From positions 1-64,000 of the forward strand of contig NZ_BMTO01000013.1 of NCBI RefSeq assembly GCF_014649715.1: a DNA stretch of 64,000 nucleotides, read 5' to 3'. The notes under the pieces are model-generated. The model saw only the letters and a list, made by a program, of their open reading frames with translations. It made no database searches and had not been told where the DNA came from. A program made the position numbers and the translations under genes. The DNA comes from Streptomyces lateritius. GTDB lineage: Bacteria > Actinomycetota > Actinomycetes > Streptomycetales > Streptomycetaceae. This document shows positions 14,907 to 23,949 of this stretch, piece after piece. Position 1 is the stretch's first letter. Every line of letters starts with the position of its first letter.

Positions 14907-16298
14907 ATGAGCCGTTCCGCCCACCCCGCCGGGCCCCGCCACGCCGACGTCCTCCCCGAGGGGCACTACTCAGCCCCGCCCACCGACCTCAACCTCCTCG
15001 ACCCGAAGGTGTGGGCGAGCACCGTCCGGCGGAACGACGAGGGCGTCGTGACCGTGGGCGGCCTGGGGGTCGACGAGCTCGCCGCCGAGTTCGGTACGCC
15101 CGCCTACTTCCTCGACGAGTCCGACTTCCGCGCCCGCTGCCACGCCTGGGCCGAAGCCTTCGGCAGCGACGCGGATGTGTTCTACGCCGGCAAGGCGTTC
15201 CTCTCCCGCGCCGTCGTCCGGTGGCTGAAGGAGGAGGGGCTCAACCTCGACGTCTGCTCCGGCGGCGAGCTCACCACCGCCCTCTCCGCCGGCATGCCCG
15301 CCGAGCGCATCGCCTTTCACGGCAACAACAAGTCACACCAGGAGATCCAGCGCGCGGTCGAAGCCGGTGTCGGACGCATCGTTCTCGACTCCTTCCAGGA
15401 GATCGCCCGCGTCGCCCACATCGCCGAGTCCCTCGGCAAGCGGCAGCGCGTGCAGATCCGGGTGACCGTGGGCGTCGAGGCCCACACGCACGAGTTCATC
15501 GCCACCGCCCACGAGGACCAGAAGTTCGGCATCGCCCTCGCCGGCGGGCAGGCCGCCGAGGCCGTGCGTCGCGCGCTCAAGCTGGACGGGCTCGAACTCA
15601 TCGGGATCCACTCGCACATCGGCTCGCAGATCTTCGACATGGCCGGCTTCGAGGTCTCCGCCCGGCGCGTCGTGCAGCTGCTCGCCGAGGTGCGCGACGA
15701 GCACGGCGTCGAGCTGCCCGAGATCGACCTCGGCGGCGGGCTCGGCATCGCGTACACCTCCGACGACGACCCCCGTGAGCCGCAGCACATCGCCAAGGCC
15801 CTGAACGAGATCGTGACGCGCGAGTGCGAGGCCGCCGGGCTCCGTACGCCCCGCATCTCCGTCGAGCCGGGGCGCGCCATCGTGGGCCCCACCGCCTTCA
15901 CCCTCTACGAGGTCGGCACGGTCAAGCCCCTGGAGGGGCTGCGTACGTATGTCAGTGTGGACGGCGGCATGTCGGACAACATCCGCACCGCGCTCTACGA
16001 CGCCGAGTACAGCGTCTCCCTGGTCTCGCGGACGAGTGACGCCGATCCCATGCTCGCCCGTGTCGTCGGCAAGCACTGCGAGAGCGGGGACATCGTCGTC
16101 AAGGACGCGTTCCTGCCCGCCGACCTGGCGCCCGGCGATCTCATCGCCGTGCCCGCCACCGGCGCGTACTGCCGCTCGATGGCGAGCAACTACAACCACG
16201 CGCTTCGCCCGCCCGTCGTCGCCGTCCGCGACGGTGAGGCGCGGGTGATCGTCCGGCGCGAGACGGAGGAAGATCTCCTGCGTCTCGATGTCGGGTGA
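14907..16298 (+). CDS. lysA: Diaminopimelate decarboxylase
   Basis: The 463-residue fold-type III PLP enzyme makes lysine from meso-diaminopimelate. The PLP lysine is Lys96 in VFYAGKAFLS; glycine loop DLGGGLGIAY; substrate residues in EPGRAIVGP and the C-terminal ATGAYCRSMASNYN. It starts 13 bp after nrtL, so the two are probably one unit. A strong hairpin separates it from hom. Confidence 0.93.
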   Translation: MSRSAHPAGPRHADVLPEGHYSAPPTDLNLLDPKVWASTVRRNDEGVVTVGGLGVDELAAEFGTPAYFLDESDFRARCHAWAEAFGSDADVFYAGKAFLSRAVVRWLKEEGLNLDVCSGGELTTALSAGMPAERIAFHGNNKSHQEIQRAVEAGVGRIVLDSFQEIARVAHIAESLGKRQRVQIRVTVGVEAHTHEFIATAHEDQKFGIALAGGQAAEAVRRALKLDGLELIGIHSHIGSQIFDMAGFEVSARRVVQLLAEVRDEHGVELPEIDLGGGLGIAYTSDDDPREPQHIAKALNEIVTRECEAAGLRTPRISVEPGRAIVGPTAFTLYEVGTVKPLEGLRTYVSVDGGMSDNIRTALYDAEYSVSLVSRTSDADPMLARVVGKHCESGDIVVKDAFLPADLAPGDLIAVPATGAYCRSMASNYNHALRPPVVAVRDGEARVIVRRETEEDLLRLDVG

Positions 16299-16318
16299 TG
16301 AAATAGATGTCTCAGGAT

Positions 16319-16347
16319 CCGGACGATGGACAGAAACCGTCGTCCGG
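16319..16347 (+). terminator. Hairpin between lysA and hom
   Basis: CCGGACGATGG (16319-16329) pairs with CCGTCGTCCGG (16337-16347), one G-U pair included, around loop ACAGAAA. There is no T-run. It probably ends or attenuates lysA transcription ahead of the hom-thrC unit. Confidence 0.6.
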
Positions 16348-16401
16348 TGAGTGAGACTGGACAACCGTAGAGATACGAAGAAGTACGAGAAACGAGGTCG
16401 G

Positions 16402-17694
16402 ATGATGCGTACGCGTCCGCTGAAGGTGGCGCTGCTGGGCTGTGGTGTGGTCGGCTCAGAGGTGGCGCGCATCATGACGACGCACGCCGACGACCTCGCC
16501 GCGCGCATCGGTGCCCCGGTCGAGCTCGCCGGCGTCGCGGTCCGCCGCCCGGACAAGGTCCGCGAGGGCATCCCCGCGGAGCTGATCACCACCGACGCCA
16601 CCGCCCTGGTCAAACGGGGCGACATCGACGTCGTCGTCGAGGTCATCGGCGGGGTCGAGCCGGCCCGCACCCTCATCACCACCGCCTTCGAGCACGGCGC
16701 CTCCGTCGTCTCGGCCAACAAGGCGCTGCTCGCCCAGGACGGTACGAGCCTCTACGCCTCCGCCGACCAGCACGGCCAGGACCTCTACTACGAGGCCGCC
16801 GTCGCCGGGGCCATCCCACTGATCCGGCCGCTGCGCGAGTCTCTCGCCGGCGACAAGATCAACCGCGTCATGGGCATCGTCAACGGCACCACCAACTTCA
16901 TCCTCGACCGGATGGACACCAACGGCGCCGGGTACTCCGAAGCGCTCGACGAGGCCACCGCCCTCGGGTACGCGGAGGCCGACCCGACCGCCGACGTCGA
17001 GGGCTTCGACGCCGCCGCCAAGGCCGCCATCCTCGCCGGGATCGCCTTCCATACGCGCGTGCGTCTCGACGACGTCTACCGCGAGGGAATGACCGAGGTC
17101 ACCGCCGCCGACTTCGCCTCCGCCAAGCGCATGGGCTGCACCATCAAGCTGCTCGCCATCTGTGAGCGCTCCGCCGACGGGGAGTCCGTCACCGCGCGCG
17201 TGCACCCCGCGATGATCCCGCTCAGCCATCCGCTCGCCTCCGTCCGCGAGGCGTACAACGCGGTCTTCGTCGAGGCCGAGGCCGCCGGGCGGCTCATGTT
17301 CTACGGCCCCGGCGCCGGTGGTTCTCCGACCGCCTCGGCCGTACTCGGCGACCTGGTCGCCGTGTGCCGCAACAAGCTCAACGAGGCCACCGGCCCCGGC
17401 GAGTCCGCGTACACCCAGCTGCCCGTGAGCCCCATGGGCGACGTGGTGACGCGGTACCACATCAGCCTCGACGTGGCCGACAAGCCGGGCGTCCTCGCCC
17501 AGGTCGCGACGGTCTTCGCCGAGCACGGGGTGTCGATCGACACCGTCCGTCAGCAGGGAAAGGACGGCGAGGCCTCCCTCGTCGTCGTCACCCACCGCGC
17601 GCCCGACGCCGCCCTCTCCGGGACCGTCGAAGCGCTGCGCAAGCTCGACACCGTGCGCGGTGTCGCCAGCATCATGCGTGTTGAAGGGGAGTAA
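16402..17694 (+). CDS. hom: Homoserine dehydrogenase
   Basis: The 430-residue enzyme reduces aspartate semialdehyde to homoserine, the branch point to Thr and Met. The NAD(P)-binding start is VALLGCGVVGSEV, the catalytic region includes GIVNGTTNFILD with the following Asp/Lys positions, and a C-terminal ACT domain (about 350-430, ISLDVADKPGVLAQVATVF) allows threonine feedback. Two adjacent ATGs (16402, 16405) are both possible starts. thrC follows after 6 bp. Confidence 0.93.
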   Translation: MMRTRPLKVALLGCGVVGSEVARIMTTHADDLAARIGAPVELAGVAVRRPDKVREGIPAELITTDATALVKRGDIDVVVEVIGGVEPARTLITTAFEHGASVVSANKALLAQDGTSLYASADQHGQDLYYEAAVAGAIPLIRPLRESLAGDKINRVMGIVNGTTNFILDRMDTNGAGYSEALDEATALGYAEADPTADVEGFDAAAKAAILAGIAFHTRVRLDDVYREGMTEVTAADFASAKRMGCTIKLLAICERSADGESVTARVHPAMIPLSHPLASVREAYNAVFVEAEAAGRLMFYGPGAGGSPTASAVLGDLVAVCRNKLNEATGPGESAYTQLPVSPMGDVVTRYHISLDVADKPGVLAQVATVFAEHGVSIDTVRQQGKDGEASLVVVTHRAPDAALSGTVEALRKLDTVRGVASIMRVEGE

Positions 17695-17700
17695 GGACCC

Positions 17701-18771
17701 ATGACCAGCAAGGGCACCCACCAGTGGCGCGGCATCATCGAGGAGTACCGGGACCGTCTTCCGGTCACGGACACGACGCCTGTCGTCACGCTCCGTGAGG
17801 GCGGCACGCCGCTCGTCCCCGCTCAGGTCCTCTCCGAGCGCACGGGCTGCGAGGTGCACCTCAAGGTCGAGGGCGCCAACCCCACCGGGTCCTTCAAGGA
17901 CCGCGGCATGACCATGGCCATCACCAGGGCCAAGGAGGAGGGCGCGCAGGCCGTCATCTGCGCCTCCACCGGCAACACCTCCGCCTCGGCGGCGGCCTAC
18001 GCGGTGCGCGCCGGGATGGTCTGCGCCGTCCTCGTGCCGCAGGGCAAGATCGCGCTGGGCAAGATGGGCCAGGCCCTCGTGCACGGCGCGAAGATCCTCC
18101 AGGTCGACGGCAACTTCGACGACTGCCTGACGCTGGCCCGCGGGCTCTCCGAGAACTACCCGGTGGCGCTGGTCAATTCGGTCAACCCGGTCCGTATCGA
18201 GGGTCAGAAGACCGCCGCGTTCGAGATCGTCGACATGCTCGGCGACGCCCCCGACATCCACGTGCTGCCCGTCGGCAACGCCGGCAACATCACGGCGTAC
18301 TGGAAGGGGTACGGCGAGTACGCCGCGGACGGGCTCTCCACGCACCGGCCGCGCATGTGGGGCTTCCAGGCATCCGGCTCCGCCCCGCTGGTGCGCGGCG
18401 AGGTCGTCAAGGACCCGTCGACCATCGCCACCGCGATCCGCATCGGCAACCCGGCCTCCTGGGACTTCGCGATCGCCGCGCGCGACGAGTCGGGCGGCTT
18501 CATCGACGAGGTGACGGACCGTGAGATCCTGCGCGCCTACCGGCTGTTGGCGGCCCAGGAGGGCGTCTTCGTCGAGCCCGCCTCCGCCGCCTCCGTCGCC
18601 GGCCTGCTGAAGGCCGCCGAGCAGGGCAAGGTCGATCCCGGCCAGCGGATCGTCTGCACCGTCACCGGTAACGGCCTGAAGGACCCCGACTGGGCGGTCG
18701 CCGGAGCGCCCCAGCCGGTCACCGTCCCGGTCGACGCCGCGGCCGCCGCCGAGCGCCTCGGTCTCGCCTGA
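17701..18771 (+). CDS. thrC: Threonine synthase
   Basis: The 356-residue PLP enzyme converts O-phosphohomoserine to threonine. The PLP lysine is Lys66 in NPTGSFKDRGM, the phosphate-binding loop is seen as VGNAGNITAYW, and TGNGLKDPD near the end is typical. It is the short actinobacterial form. It is co-transcribed with hom, while thrB is separated by a terminator and its own control region. Confidence 0.94.
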   Translation: MTSKGTHQWRGIIEEYRDRLPVTDTTPVVTLREGGTPLVPAQVLSERTGCEVHLKVEGANPTGSFKDRGMTMAITRAKEEGAQAVICASTGNTSASAAAYAVRAGMVCAVLVPQGKIALGKMGQALVHGAKILQVDGNFDDCLTLARGLSENYPVALVNSVNPVRIEGQKTAAFEIVDMLGDAPDIHVLPVGNAGNITAYWKGYGEYAADGLSTHRPRMWGFQASGSAPLVRGEVVKDPSTIATAIRIGNPASWDFAIAARDESGGFIDEVTDREILRAYRLLAAQEGVFVEPASAASVAGLLKAAEQGKVDPGQRIVCTVTGNGLKDPDWAVAGAPQPVTVPVDAAAAAERLGLA

Positions 18772-18782
18772 TTCCCCGACAG

Positions 18783-18810
18783 GGCCCTCCCCGACGCGTC
18801 GGGGAGGGCC
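18783..18810 (+). terminator. Terminator after thrC
   Basis: GGCCCTCCCCGACG-CGTCGGGGAGGGCC is a perfect 28-base palindrome 12 bp after the thrC stop. It forms a strong stem with a CGCG tip. Confidence 0.75.
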
Positions 18811-18849
18811 TCTCCGGGTGATCCCGGCGGGCGAATCCGTCAGGAACGT

Positions 18850-18907
18850 ACATAGGCGCACAGGATGGCTCGCGACACGCATCGTGCGCCTCCTGTGCGC
18901 CCTATGT
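18850..18907. promoter_or_regulatory. Long inverted repeat upstream of thrB
   Basis: ACATAGGCGCACAGGA (18850-18865) is inverted as TCCTGTGCGCCCTATGT (18891-18907) with one extra C. The arms are separated by 25 bp that themselves contain GGCTCGCGAC...GCATCGTGCGCC. It lies about 175-230 bp before thrB in the 309-bp gap. It may be a leader hairpin or a regulator site; the rest of the gap shows only a thrB ribosome-binding site AAGGAGAG. Confidence 0.5.
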
Positions 18908-19080
18908 CGCGACAGAACCTTCCTTCGATAGGCTGTACCGAACCCGCCCCGTCGCATATGCGCGGTGTTGTTGCCGTTGTCGCCCGCGAGGCAGACACGG
19001 CCCCCGGGTCCCGCGTACATCCCCTGCACAACCCCGTAGTCGAACCCCCGCAGTCGCAAGTCAAGGAGAGTCATCGAGCG

Positions 19081-19998
19081 ATGGCCGGTCCCGCGTTCCG
19101 CGCCGCCGCCGTACGGGTGCGCGTTCCCGCCACCAGCGCCAACCTCGGCCCGGGCTTCGATGCCTTCGGCCTGTCGCTGGGTCTCTACGACGACGTCGTC
19201 GTCCGGGTCGCCGACTCCGGGCTGCACATCGACATCGCCGGCGAGGGTGCCGACACCCTCCCGCGCGACGAGAGCCACCTGCTCGTGCGTTCCCTGCGCA
19301 CCGCCTTCGACCTGCTCGGCGGGCAGCCGCGCGGCCTCGAGGTCGTCTGCGCCAACCGCATCCCGCACGGCCGTGGCCTCGGCTCCTCCTCCGCCGCCAT
19401 CTGCGCCGGTATCGTCGCCGCCCGCGCCGTGACGATAGGCGGCGACGCCCGCCTCGACGAGGCCGCCCTGCTGGAGCTGGCCACCGAGATCGAGGGGCAC
19501 CCCGACAACGTCGCCGCCTGTCTGCTCGGCGGCTTCACGCTCGCCTGGACCGAGTCCGGCGCCGCGCGGGCGATCAGGATGGATCCCTCCGATTCCATCG
19601 TTCCGGTGGTTTTCGTCCCCGGAAAGCCCGTACTGACCGAGACCGCCCGAGGTCTGCTGCCGCGCACCGTGCCGCACGTCGACGCCGCCGCCAACGCCGG
19701 TCGCGCCGCGCTCCTCGTGGAGGCGCTGACCCGCCGCCCCGAGCTGCTGCTCGCGGCCACCGAGGACCGGCTGCACCAGGAGTACCGGGCCCCGGCGATG
19801 CCCGAGAGCATCGCCCTTGTGAACCGACTGCGGGCGGACGGAGTTCCCGCGGTCATCTCCGGCGCGGGCCCCACGGTGCTCGCGCTGGCCGAACACGGGA
19901 CGGCCGACAAGGTCGCCCGGCTGGCGGGCGAGGGATGGGCCGCGAACCGGCTCGACCTCGATGTGTCCGGAGCGAGCGTTCTGCCGCTCGCGCCCTAG
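19081..19998 (+). CDS. thrB: Homoserine kinase
   Basis: The 305-residue GHMP kinase phosphorylates homoserine, giving the substrate of ThrC. N-terminal RVRVPATSANLGPGFDAFG and the ATP loop IPHGRGLGSSSAAICAG are diagnostic; the C-terminal GHMP motif is PAVISGAGPTVLAL. ATG 19081 follows AAGGAGAG. Transcription is probably independent of thrC because of the intervening terminator. Confidence 0.94.
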   Translation: MAGPAFRAAAVRVRVPATSANLGPGFDAFGLSLGLYDDVVVRVADSGLHIDIAGEGADTLPRDESHLLVRSLRTAFDLLGGQPRGLEVVCANRIPHGRGLGSSSAAICAGIVAARAVTIGGDARLDEAALLELATEIEGHPDNVAACLLGGFTLAWTESGAARAIRMDPSDSIVPVVFVPGKPVLTETARGLLPRTVPHVDAAANAGRAALLVEALTRRPELLLAATEDRLHQEYRAPAMPESIALVNRLRADGVPAVISGAGPTVLALAEHGTADKVARLAGEGWAANRLDLDVSGASVLPLAP

Positions 19999-20051
19999 GG
20001 ACGTGCGCGGACACGTCCGGACACGGGATTGCCGGTGAGTGAGAGGGGGAA

Positions 20052-20079
20052 TGTTTGTTGGAGCCGGTAGTGTTAACCT
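20052..20079 (+). promoter_or_regulatory. Candidate rho promoter and start of a long leader
   Basis: TGTTTG (20052) and TAACCT (20074) are spaced 16 bp. Transcription would begin at about 20,085, giving a leader of roughly 315 nt before GTG 20400. The leader is C-rich and contains a tandem CTGCCTGAGCAG (20161-20185). Long unstructured leaders are compatible with autogenous Rho control as known in other bacteria. Nothing else is seen in 19999-20399. Confidence 0.35.
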
Positions 20080-20399
20080 CAAGTCTGCACCCGACGTCTT
20101 TGTGGCGCGGTGCTGAGTGTCCCCATCAGGGACCACCCATTCTTCCGGGAGCCTCCCCAACTGCCTGAGCAGCCTGCCTGAGCAGTTTCGAGCACGCTCC
20201 GGAACCGGCACGACACCCCTCGCTCTTTTCCTGTGAGGGCCGAGCAGGGGACTCGGGCCGGACCCACAGCACGTTTTTCTCTTCCGCCGTACCCGGCGGG
20301 ACCACCGCCCCGACCCGGTCCACAAGCAGGACCGTCGTCGGACAGCACAACCGGTCGCCGAGCCAGATGGCCGACGTCCGCTCCAGGGAAGGACCCTTC

Positions 20400-22490
20400 G
20401 TGAGCGACACCACCGATCTGATGGGCGTGACTGCCGACAACAGTGTCGACAACGCCGCGCCCGCCGCAGGTGCTGCCACTGGCACCACCGCACGGCGCCG
20501 CCGCTCCGGCACCGGCCTCGAGGGCATGGTCCTGGCCGAGCTGCAGCAGGTCGCGTCCGGCCTCGGCATCAGGGGCACCGCGCGGATGCGCAAGAGCCAG
20601 CTGATCGAGGTCATCAAGGAGGCGCAGGCTGGGGGCACCTCCCAGGCCGCAGGCTCTGGGGGAGGGGGATCCGCCGCTCCCGCCAAGGCCGACGCCGACA
20701 CGGCCGAGACCAAGCCGAAGCGCCGCGCCACCTCCAAGGCCCGTACGGGCGAGGGCGCGACCGAGGCCGCCGCCTCCAAGGCCGAGAAGGCCGTCGCCCA
20801 GCAGCAGATCGACATCCCCGGTCAGCCGGCTGGGGGCACCTCCCAGGCCGCAGGCTCCGGGGGGGACGACCAGCCGGTCGGCGAGCGCCGCCGGCGCCGG
20901 GCGACGAGCCCGGCCGGCAGCCCGGAGGGCGAGGTCAAGGCCGAGTCCGCCCAGGCCGTGAAGACCGAGGCCAAGGTCGAGACCCGCGCCGAGGCCCGTA
21001 CCGAAGCGTCGGAGGCCAGGGCCGAGACCGCCGTCGACACCGCCGAGGGCCGCGGCCGTCGTGACCGCGGTGAGCGGGGCGACCGCGGTGACCGTCAGCG
21101 TGACCGCGGCGACCGTGGTGACCGTCAGCGTGACCGCCGCGACCGCGGCAAGGGCGACGACCAGCAGGGTGGTGGCCAGGGCGGCCAGCGCCAGCAGCGT
21201 CAGGGCGGGCAGCCGCAGAACACCGGCCCGCAGGACGACTTCGACGACGAGGGCGGCCGCCGCGGCCGTCGTGGCCGCTACCGCGACCGCCGCGGCCGTC
21301 GTGGGCGTGACGAGTTCGCGGCCGGCGAGCCGCAGGTCTCCGAGGACGACGTCCTGATCCCCGTCGCGGGCATCCTCGACATCCTCGACAACTACGCGTT
21401 CATCCGGACCTCCGGCTACCTGCCCGGCCCGAACGACGTGTACGTCTCCCTCGCCCAGGTCCGCAAGAACGGTCTGCGCAAGGGTGACCACGTCACCGGC
21501 GCCGTGCGTCAGCCGAAGGAGGGCGAGCGCCGCGAGAAGTTCAACGCGCTGGTCCGCCTCGACTCGTCGAACGGCATGGCGGCCGACTCCGGCCGGGGCC
21601 GCCCGGAGTTCAACAAGCTGACCCCGCTCTACCCGCAGGACCGGCTCCGTCTGGAGACCGACCCGGGTGTGCTGACCACGCGGATCATCGACCTCGTGTC
21701 GCCGATCGGCAAGGGTCAGCGAGGCCTGATCGTGGCCCCGCCGAAGACCGGCAAGACCATGATCATGCAGGCGATCGCCAACGCGATCACCCACAACAAC
21801 CCCGAGTGCCACCTGATGGTCGTCCTGGTCGACGAGCGTCCGGAAGAGGTCACCGACATGCAGCGGTCGGTCAAGGGCGAGGTCATCTCCTCGACCTTCG
21901 ACCGCCCGGCCGAGGACCACACCACCGTTGCCGAGCTGGCCATCGAGCGCGCCAAGCGTCTCGTGGAGCTGGGTCACGACGTGGTCGTCCTGCTCGACTC
22001 GATCACCCGCCTGGGCCGCGCGTACAACCTCGCGGCGCCGGCTTCCGGCCGCATCCTGTCCGGTGGTGTCGACTCGACCGCGCTCTACCCGCCGAAGCGC
22101 TTCTTCGGTGCCGCGCGGAACATCGAGGACGGCGGCTCGCTGACCATCCTGGCCACCGCGCTGGTCGACACCGGCTCGCGGATGGACGAGGTGATCTTCG
22201 AGGAGTTCAAGGGCACCGGCAACATGGAGCTCAAGCTCGACCGGAAGCTCGCCGACAAGCGCATCTTCCCGGCGGTGGACGTCGACGCGTCCGGTACGCG
22301 TAAGGAAGAGATCCTGCTCGGCGCGGACGAGCTCGCCGTCACCTGGAAGCTGCGTCGCGTGCTGCACGCGCTCGACCAGCAGCAGGCGATCGAGCTGCTC
22401 CTCGACAAGATGAAGCAGACGAAGTCGAACGGCGAGTTCCTGCTGCAGATCCAGAAGACGACCCCGGGCGTCGGCAACAACAACGACTGA
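20400..22490 (+). CDS. rho: Transcription termination factor Rho, actinobacterial long form
   Basis: The 696-residue hexameric RNA helicase is much longer than E. coli Rho (419). Its Rho-N start (LEGMVLAELQQVASGLGI, about 40-85) is split from the cold-shock RNA-binding domain by a ~230-residue insert. The insert is rich in Ala/Glu and then Arg/Asp/Gly (RGDRGDRQRDRGDRGD, RRGRRGRYRDRRGRRG). The motor follows with Walker A APPKTGKTMIM (about residue 445). Two in-frame copies of a palindromic repeat code AGGTSQAAGSGG in the insert. GTG 20400 has GGAAGGA upstream. Confidence 0.95.
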   Translation: MSDTTDLMGVTADNSVDNAAPAAGAATGTTARRRRSGTGLEGMVLAELQQVASGLGIRGTARMRKSQLIEVIKEAQAGGTSQAAGSGGGGSAAPAKADADTAETKPKRRATSKARTGEGATEAAASKAEKAVAQQQIDIPGQPAGGTSQAAGSGGDDQPVGERRRRRATSPAGSPEGEVKAESAQAVKTEAKVETRAEARTEASEARAETAVDTAEGRGRRDRGERGDRGDRQRDRGDRGDRQRDRRDRGKGDDQQGGGQGGQRQQRQGGQPQNTGPQDDFDDEGGRRGRRGRYRDRRGRRGRDEFAAGEPQVSEDDVLIPVAGILDILDNYAFIRTSGYLPGPNDVYVSLAQVRKNGLRKGDHVTGAVRQPKEGERREKFNALVRLDSSNGMAADSGRGRPEFNKLTPLYPQDRLRLETDPGVLTTRIIDLVSPIGKGQRGLIVAPPKTGKTMIMQAIANAITHNNPECHLMVVLVDERPEEVTDMQRSVKGEVISSTFDRPAEDHTTVAELAIERAKRLVELGHDVVVLLDSITRLGRAYNLAAPASGRILSGGVDSTALYPPKRFFGAARNIEDGGSLTILATALVDTGSRMDEVIFEEFKGTGNMELKLDRKLADKRIFPAVDVDASGTRKEEILLGADELAVTWKLRRVLHALDQQQAIELLLDKMKQTKSNGEFLLQIQKTTPGVGNNND
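20628..20664 (+). repeat. In-frame palindromic repeat in rho, copy 1
   Basis: GCTGGGGGCACCTCCCAG plus GCCGCAGGCTCTGGGGG encodes GGTSQAAGSGG. It is nearly identical at DNA level to the copy at 20829, although the surrounding insert is otherwise not repeated at this level. It resembles GC-rich REP-like palindromes of Streptomyces chromosomes. Confidence 0.6.
20829..20864 (+). repeat. In-frame palindromic repeat in rho, copy 2
   Basis: It matches copy 1 at 20628 base for base over its first ~30 positions and then differs at one base. It is in the same reading frame and codes the same GGTSQAAGSGG. Confidence 0.6.
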
Positions 22491-22510
22491 CCACCCGAGA
22501 TCTCCGTCAC

Positions 22511-22597
22511 ACGGCGGGAACCCGGCCCCCGGGCCGTCTTCCCGCCGTGACCTGGTCGAACACCGCACCCACCGCGCCGCGCGCGGTGGGTGCGGTG
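22511..22597 (+). terminator. Tandem terminator hairpins after rho
   Basis: The first hairpin pairs ACGGCGGGAA (22511-22520) with TTCCCGCCGT (22539-22548). The second is a perfect 17-bp stem, CACCGCACCCACCGCGC (22561-22577) with 22581-22597 and loop CGC. Together they should block readthrough into the LCP gene. Confidence 0.75.
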
Positions 22598-22695
22598 CGT
22601 TGCGGACCGTCGCTCCCCGAAACCTCACAGACGCGTATGCAACCCTTTCGGGTGTTTCGCCGTCACAGAAGGTGAATCGAGGACCTGAGGTGGAG

Positions 22696-23796
22696 ATGAC
22701 CGAGCAGAGCAGGGACGGCCGAATAGGCCCCCTACGCCCCAGCGGCCGCCGCCGCAAGCAGCCCGCCAGGGGCCGGCGCGCGGCGACCGTCGCCGCCTGG
22801 AGCGCGGCCGTGCTGGTCCTGGCCGGTGGCTCCGGACTCGGTTACGTCTACTTCAAGCTCAACGGCAACCTGCAGGGCGTCGACATCAACGCCCGGCTCG
22901 GCACCGACCGTCCCAAGAACCTCGACAACGGCTCGATGGACATCCTCGTCCTCGGCTCCGACTCCCGCTCCGGCGCCAACGCCGCCTACGGCGAGGACGA
23001 GGGCGGCGCCCGCTCCGACACCGCCATGGTCGTCCACGTCTTCGAGGGCCACCGGAAGGCCAGTGTCGTCTCCATCCCCCGCGACACCCTCGTCGAACGC
23101 CCCTCGTGCACCGACGAGAAGGGCACCGCCGTCGCCGGCGAACGGCGGGCGATGTTCAACACCGCGTACGAGGTCGGCGGCCCGGCCTGCGCGGTGAAGA
23201 CCGTCGAGTCGATGTCCGGCATCCGCATGGACCACTACATCGAGGTCGACTTCACCGGCTTCAAGAAGCTCATCGACGAACTCGGCGGCGTGGAGATCAC
23301 CACCACCCGGTCGATCAAGGACACCAAGAGCCACCTCGACCTCGCCCCGGGCCCCCACACCCTCGACGGCGAGCAGTCGCTCGGCCTGGTCCGCACGCGC
23401 AAGAGCGTCGGCGACGGCAGCGACCTCGGCCGCATCCAGCTCCAGCAGGCCTTCATCAAGGCCTTCATCGACCAGGTCAAGGACGTCGGCGTCTTCGGCA
23501 ACCCGAAGAAGCTCCTGGACCTCGCCGACACCGCCACCAAGGCCATCACCCCCGACTCGGAGCTCGACTCCGCGGGCGAGTTGATGAGCTTCGCCAAGGG
23601 GCTGTCCGCCCTCGGCGCCGAGGACGTCCACATGATCACGATGCCGGTACGGTACGACCCCGCCGACCCGAACCGCGTCGTACCGCTGGAAGCCCAGTCC
23701 CGGCAGGTCTGGCAGGCCCTCAAGAGCGACCGGCCGATCCCGGCCTCCGCCACCGAGGACGCGGCCACCGGACAGGCCGACGGGCTCGTGAAGTAG
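22696..23796 (+). CDS. LytR-CpsA-Psr (LCP) family protein
   Basis: The 366-residue protein has a basic cytoplasmic start (RRRKQPARGRR), one membrane helix (about 38-60) and an extracellular LCP domain. The domain carries SMDILVLGSDSR, RSDTAMVVHV and VSIPRDTLVE, whose Asp/Arg residues bind the polyprenyl diphosphate. LCP enzymes transfer wall teichoic acid or other glycopolymers from undecaprenyl diphosphate to peptidoglycan. The WecA-like gene at 29126 makes the corresponding lipid intermediate, so the two may act in one pathway (inference). Confidence 0.9.
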   Translation: MTEQSRDGRIGPLRPSGRRRKQPARGRRAATVAAWSAAVLVLAGGSGLGYVYFKLNGNLQGVDINARLGTDRPKNLDNGSMDILVLGSDSRSGANAAYGEDEGGARSDTAMVVHVFEGHRKASVVSIPRDTLVERPSCTDEKGTAVAGERRAMFNTAYEVGGPACAVKTVESMSGIRMDHYIEVDFTGFKKLIDELGGVEITTTRSIKDTKSHLDLAPGPHTLDGEQSLGLVRTRKSVGDGSDLGRIQLQQAFIKAFIDQVKDVGVFGNPKKLLDLADTATKAITPDSELDSAGELMSFAKGLSALGAEDVHMITMPVRYDPADPNRVVPLEAQSRQVWQALKSDRPIPASATEDAATGQADGLVK

Positions 23797-23949
23797 CTCC
23801 GCGGGCGACGGACCCGGCGCCGGAATAGTTTCACCCTGGACCCGGTTTTGGGAGATACGGCCGGTCCTGGCAGACTGGTACGTCGGCCCCGGTTCACGCA
23901 TGTGCATCCCGCACGGCGACCCGGTGCCCTCCCGAAACTAGGAGACACC

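Noticed and set aside
16456..20493. Minus-strand open frame of 1345 codons across hom, thrC and thrB
   Set aside because: It runs through three well-identified genes and an intergenic terminator, with a Gly/Arg/Val composition typical of third-position GC shadows.
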